From Jannaschia sp. M317 (GTDB lineage Bacteria > Pseudomonadota > Alphaproteobacteria > Rhodobacterales > Rhodobacteraceae), in contig NZ_CP081156.1 of the NCBI RefSeq assembly GCF_025141175.1, positions 1-64,000 of the forward strand: 64,000 nucleotides of DNA, written 5' to 3'. The translations under genes were made by a program, and so were the position numbers. The notes under the pieces were generated by a model. It had not been told where the DNA came from, ran no database searches, and saw only the letters and a list, made by a program, of their open reading frames with translations. Below are positions 62,689 through 64,000 of the stretch, piece by piece (positions within the stretch are counted from its first letter, which is position 1; every line of letters starts with the position of its first letter).

Positions 62689-62856
62689 GTTGGGGCAATC
62701 CAGAATTTTGCGTCGCCTTATCAAGGCCCCGTCCTTTAGGCAAATGTTCGGATGCACGGCAGGGCCGACCTCGGGCTGTGGCGGCCCGGTCAAGGCCCGC
62801 AACCCGACGGGGAACCGGGCCCTGGCCCCGAACCGGTATCCCCGTCGGAAACGGGA

Positions 62857-62885
62857 ACGCGGGCGCGATGTCGTCGCGCCCGCGT
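62857..62885 (-). terminator. Strong hairpin after the rightmost RTX gene
   Basis: A perfect 11-bp stem (ACGCGGGCGCG and CGCGCCCGCGT, seven-base loop) lies nine bases past the leftward RTX stop at 62894. It has no clear T tract but is the most stable stem seen in the window. Confidence 0.5.
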
Positions 62886-62893
62886 CTGTGGGA

Positions 62894-64000
62894 TCAGGTC
62901 AGGATGTTGAAGGTTTCCTGACCCAGTTGCAGGCGGATTGCGTCCTCTCCGGCCCCGTCGACCAGCGCCCAGAGGATCTGACCGGTCGGGCGGAAGATGA
63001 TGAAGGCCTCCTCCACGTCGTCGGCCCCGGCCCCCACCGTGGTGGTGGTGTTGACCTGGAACTGATCGCGGGTCACCCGGCCGCCATATTGCAGCACGTC
63101 GCCCTGGGCCGCGGTGTAGTCCTGGATCCAGTCCGAGCCGTGGTCGGCAATGCCCAGGTGGAAGAACCGGTCCGCGCCCTCCCCGCCATTGACCCGGTCC
63201 GAGCCGAAGCCGCCGTTGATGTAATCGGCGCCGTTGCCGCCGAAGATCACATCGCCGAAGGCCGCACCGGTCAGAACGTCGTCGCCGTCGCCGCCCAGCA
63301 CCTCATCGGCGCCGAAGCCACCGGCGATGGTATCATCGCCCGCATCCCCGTTGAGCAGGTCGTTGCCGTAGCCGCCCTCGATGCTGTCGTCGCCCGCGCC
63401 GCCGTAGACGATGTCGCGCAGGTCCGCTTCGCTGTCGCCGCCGAAGATGAAGTCATCGCCGTCGCCGCCGTTGAGCGTGTCGGTGCCGTCGCCGCCGTTG
63501 AGCGTATCGCTGCCTTCCCGGCCCAGCAAGCGGTCGTTGCCGCCCAGGCCCGACAGGTTGTCGTTGCCCACACCGCCGCGAAGGGTGTTGTCGGAGCCGT
63601 CGCCCAGCAGGGTGAGCGAGCCTTGCGCCACCTCGGGCGAGGCGTCGCTGCGCAGCACCTCCCGCGTGCCCTGCTCGTCGGTATAGCTTACCTCCAGCGT
63701 GATGGTGGCCCCGACATCCGCCGCCTTTTGGGTATAGGTGATCTCGTCTGCCCCGGCGATGGCCTGACCGTCACGCAGCCAGCTGTAGCTGAACGATCCC
63801 AGCCCGTCAGCATCCTCCAGCGAGGTGGCGTCGCCGGTCAGCGTCTCGCCCTCGACCGCGGCCCCGGTAAAGCGGACCGTGCCCGTGGGCGCATCGTTGA
63901 GGTTGGAGATCGGGCCCGTCCGTGTCGACAGAACCGTCTCGGCGGTGCCGAGCTGGTCGGTATAGCTCAGCTGGACGGTGATCAGGCTGCCCGCATCTTC
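62894..64000 (-). CDS. RTX protein with Ig-like repeats, 5' end outside window
   Basis: The frame is open from base 64000 (first codon GAA) to a TGA at 62894-62896, giving at least 368 residues. From the right edge come about 1.3 copies of a roughly 95-residue Ig/cadherin-like unit: NDAPTGTVRFTGAAVEGETL, LEDADGLGSFSYSWLRDGQ, YTQKAADVGATITLEVSYTD. RTX nonapeptides and a divergent form of the shared tail follow ([51 protein letters not shown], ending FNILT). Such Ig-like plus RTX proteins are large type I-secreted adhesins. The rest lies to the right. An in-frame GTG at 63658 is internal and not the start. Confidence 0.85.
   Translation of the reverse strand, partial: EDAGSLITVQLSYTDQLGTAETVLSTRTGPISNLNDAPTGTVRFTGAAVEGETLTGDATSLEDADGLGSFSYSWLRDGQAIAGADEITYTQKAADVGATITLEVSYTDEQGTREVLRSDASPEVAQGSLTLLGDGSDNTLRGGVGNDNLSGLGGNDRLLGREGSDTLNGGDGTDTLNGGDGDDFIFGGDSEADLRDIVYGGAGDDSIEGGYGNDLLNGDAGDDTIAGGFGADEVLGGDGDDVLTGAAFGDVIFGGNGADYINGGFGSDRVNGGEGADRFFHLGIADHGSDWIQDYTAAQGDVLQYGGRVTRDQFQVNTTTTVGAGADDVEEAFIIFRPTGQILWALVDGAGEDAIRLQLGQETFNILT

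Noticed and set aside
1..64000. Transposases, IS ends, tRNA or rRNA genes
   Set aside because: None could be supported by reading either strand.

Overview
The window is about 64 kb of GC-rich DNA (roughly two thirds G+C by eye) that reads as most of an extrachromosomal element of a marine alphaproteobacterium of the Roseobacter/Rhodobacteraceae type. The main evidence is a replication module (54.3-58.2 kb): a RepA-family initiator (not repABC; no repC is present) divergent from parA-parB, with iteron-like repeats between them and parS-like palindromes nearby. It sits next to a rhamnose operon (rmlCBDA) and a large set of exopolysaccharide genes. This combination matches the RepA-type 'biofilm plasmids' with a rhamnose operon known from roseobacters. 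I cannot name the species.

Layout. 0-12.2 kb: seven tandem rightward genes for RTX (calcium-binding nonapeptide repeat) secreted proteins. They have different N-termini but share a nearly invariant C-terminal tail; the first two are riddled with frameshifts and the third has one. 12.2-13.2 kb: a family 2 glycosyltransferase. 13.2-26.5 kb: a leftward, overlapping nine-gene alginate-type operon (algD-alg8-alg44-algA-AlgG-like-small TPR protein-AlgX-like-AlgK-like-AlgL-like). 26.9-41.5 kb: glycosyltransferases, a WecE-type sugar aminotransferase, an acetyltransferase, an epimerase, an ATP-grasp enzyme and a sulfotransferase-like protein. 41.5-48.2 kb: an ABC-type capsule exporter (KpsM, KpsE, KpsT), a methyltransferase-like protein and a 980-residue coiled-coil protein with an in-frame 105-bp tandem array. 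48.2-52.9 kb: ugd and rmlA, rmlD, rmlB, rmlC. 53.0-58.2 kb: a DUF2793 protein and the replication/partition module. 58.3-64 kb: a secreted protein, a second sulfotransferase-like protein, an RgpF-WbsX fusion and an eighth RTX protein that runs off the right edge.

How it fits together. RmlA/RmlB supply dTDP-4-keto-6-deoxyglucose, which RmlC/RmlD turn into dTDP-rhamnose and WecE could divert to dTDP-4-amino-4,6-dideoxygalactose. Ugd supplies UDP-glucuronate and AlgA/AlgD supply GDP-mannuronate. The glycosyltransferases and the ABC exporter would build and export a (possibly sulfated) surface polysaccharide, the Alg8-Alg44 synthase a mannuronate-type polymer, and the RTX proteins would coat or bind the matrix. 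Not found here: AlgE-type porin, algI/J/F, algC, a Wza/KpsD outer-membrane channel, type I secretion genes, PAPS synthesis, transposases, tRNAs or rRNAs.

Most notable: (1) AlgD and Alg8 look intact, but AlgG-, AlgX- and AlgL-like proteins, the isomerase half of AlgA and the PilZ part of Alg44 all lack the signature active or binding residues of their families; (2) one RTX tail is re-used on eight different proteins; (3) the coiled-coil protein next to the exporter has an array of exactly five-heptad repeats, two of them identical at DNA level, suggesting a length-adjustable ruler. All similarity statements come from reading the sequence by eye; no database search was possible.
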